In this document: in pieces, positions 14,641 to 15,144 of the stretch
How the letters are laid out: each line of letters starts with the position of its first letter
Position numbering within the stretch: position 1 is the first letter of the stretch
Origin: Acidobacteriota bacterium
GTDB taxonomy: Bacteria; Acidobacteriota; Vicinamibacteria; Vicinamibacterales; 2-12-FULL-66-21
Length of the DNA stretch: 15,144 nucleotides
Reading direction: 5' to 3'
NCBI GenBank assembly: GCA_013362195.1
Contig: JABFWM010000010.1
Location: forward strand, 1-15,144
Notes under the pieces: model-generated
Told to the model about the DNA's origin: nothing
What the model saw: the letters and a program-made list of their open reading frames with translations, nothing else
The model's database searches: none
Translations under genes and position numbers: made by a program

Positions 14641-15144
14641 TCAGCGCGAGGCCGGCGCGGCGTCGCCGAGCGCGGCTGCCGACGTCGCCGGCTCGATCAC
14701 CGCGAGCGACAGCAGGTGCAGCACCGCCGTCACGATCAGCCAGGCCGACATCGCGTCGTGCCCGCCGGACACCGCAATGCCGGCGCCCAGCAGGACGATC
14801 AGCAGCGCGCCTTCGAGACTGGCGATCCAGCGGAGCAGGCGCGTGCGCCGCAGCGGCAGCGTCATCGGGTGCAGGTGCGAGGTGAACAGCAGATGGAGCC
14901 GCAGCGTCACCGACACGGTCGCGAGAACCAGGGTGGTCAGAAAGAGCGGCGAGCCCCATGGCGCGAGCCACGGACGGCCGATCCAGACCGCAACGACCGC
15001 GGCGCTCGACAGCAGCGCGATCGCGATCTGGTGGAAGCGCCACCACCACCACGCGCGCTCGGAGAGCGTGCCGCGTTGCGGCGGGGGGGCGGACTGTGTC
15101 GTGATGCCGCGAAGCGCCGTGAGCAGGTCCCGGCCGGACGCGAA
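14641..15144 (-). CDS. C-terminal part of a membrane-anchored Ser/Thr protein kinase (partial)
   Basis: The frame is open to the right edge, giving the last 167 residues. The first visible residues, FASGRDLLTALRGI, look like the end of a eukaryotic-type Ser/Thr kinase domain (usual form RFASAxELLxALR). A Pro/Gln linker follows, then ERAWWWWRFHQ with four Trp in a row, and four membrane helices: IAIALLSSAAVVAVWIG, LFLTTLVLATVSVTLRLHLL, LEGALLIVLLGAGIAV and AWLIVTAVLHLLSLAV, ending in IEPATSAAAL. The WWxFHQ, LRLHLxFTS and IEPAT motifs match the C-terminal membrane domain I recall from many acidobacterial Ser/Thr kinases. The catalytic domain lies outside the window, so activity cannot be judged. 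Membrane protein: firm; kinase: likely. Confidence 0.7.
   Translation of the reverse strand, partial: FASGRDLLTALRGITTQSAPPPQRGTLSERAWWWWRFHQIAIALLSSAAVVAVWIGRPWLAPWGSPLFLTTLVLATVSVTLRLHLLFTSHLHPMTLPLRRTRLLRWIASLEGALLIVLLGAGIAVSGGHDAMSAWLIVTAVLHLLSLAVIEPATSAAALGDAAPASR

Overview
The window is a high-GC stretch of bacterial chromosome. The gene families suggest an Acidobacteriota member, most plausibly of the Vicinamibacteria type: a DUF6786-like secreted protein, a large GT-C-like membrane protein, a Ser/Thr kinase with a C-terminal four-helix membrane domain, and a TonB receptor next to a YfiR/DUF4154 protein and hybrid histidine kinases. This placement is inferred from family resemblance; there is no rRNA or other marker gene. 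I see no mobile element, CRISPR array or tRNA.

Layout. (1) Positions 144-2345, minus strand: a two-gene unit of a tandem-domain universal stress protein followed by a DUF6786-like secreted protein. (2) Positions 2346-2534: a divergent control region with a good plus-strand promoter, GTGTC/GACAC half-sites, and a long inverted repeat able to fold over the ribosome binding site of the stress-protein gene. (3) Positions 2535-5177, plus strand: a polytopic GT-C-like membrane protein and a small GNAT-like protein. (4) Positions 5355-6901, plus strand: an ABC-2 type exporter, ATPase then permease, overlapping by one base. (5) Positions 7095-14543, plus strand: a tightly packed run of a FUSC-family membrane protein, a 1300-residue reading frame holding a hybrid histidine kinase and a complete TonB-dependent receptor, a periplasmic YfiR/DUF4154 protein, and a second hybrid histidine kinase with a CHASE8-like periplasmic domain. 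Junctions overlap by 4 bases or are separated by 11. (6) Positions 14641-15144, minus strand: the C-terminal part of a probable membrane-anchored Ser/Thr protein kinase cut by the window edge.

The most interesting part is region 5. The receptor, YfiR protein and CHASE8 kinase resemble a rewired YfiBNR pathway: an outer-membrane partner, a periplasmic messenger and an inner-membrane sensor, with the diguanylate cyclase output replaced by a phosphorelay kinase. The receptor has no separate start codon with a convincing ribosome binding site. It continues in frame from the receiver domain of the first kinase, through a signal-peptide-like segment. The N-terminal kinase module has an even number of membrane helices, so the junction lies in the cytoplasm. 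A polyprotein split by signal peptidase is therefore topologically possible. Internal initiation, or a recent deletion fusion, are the alternatives.
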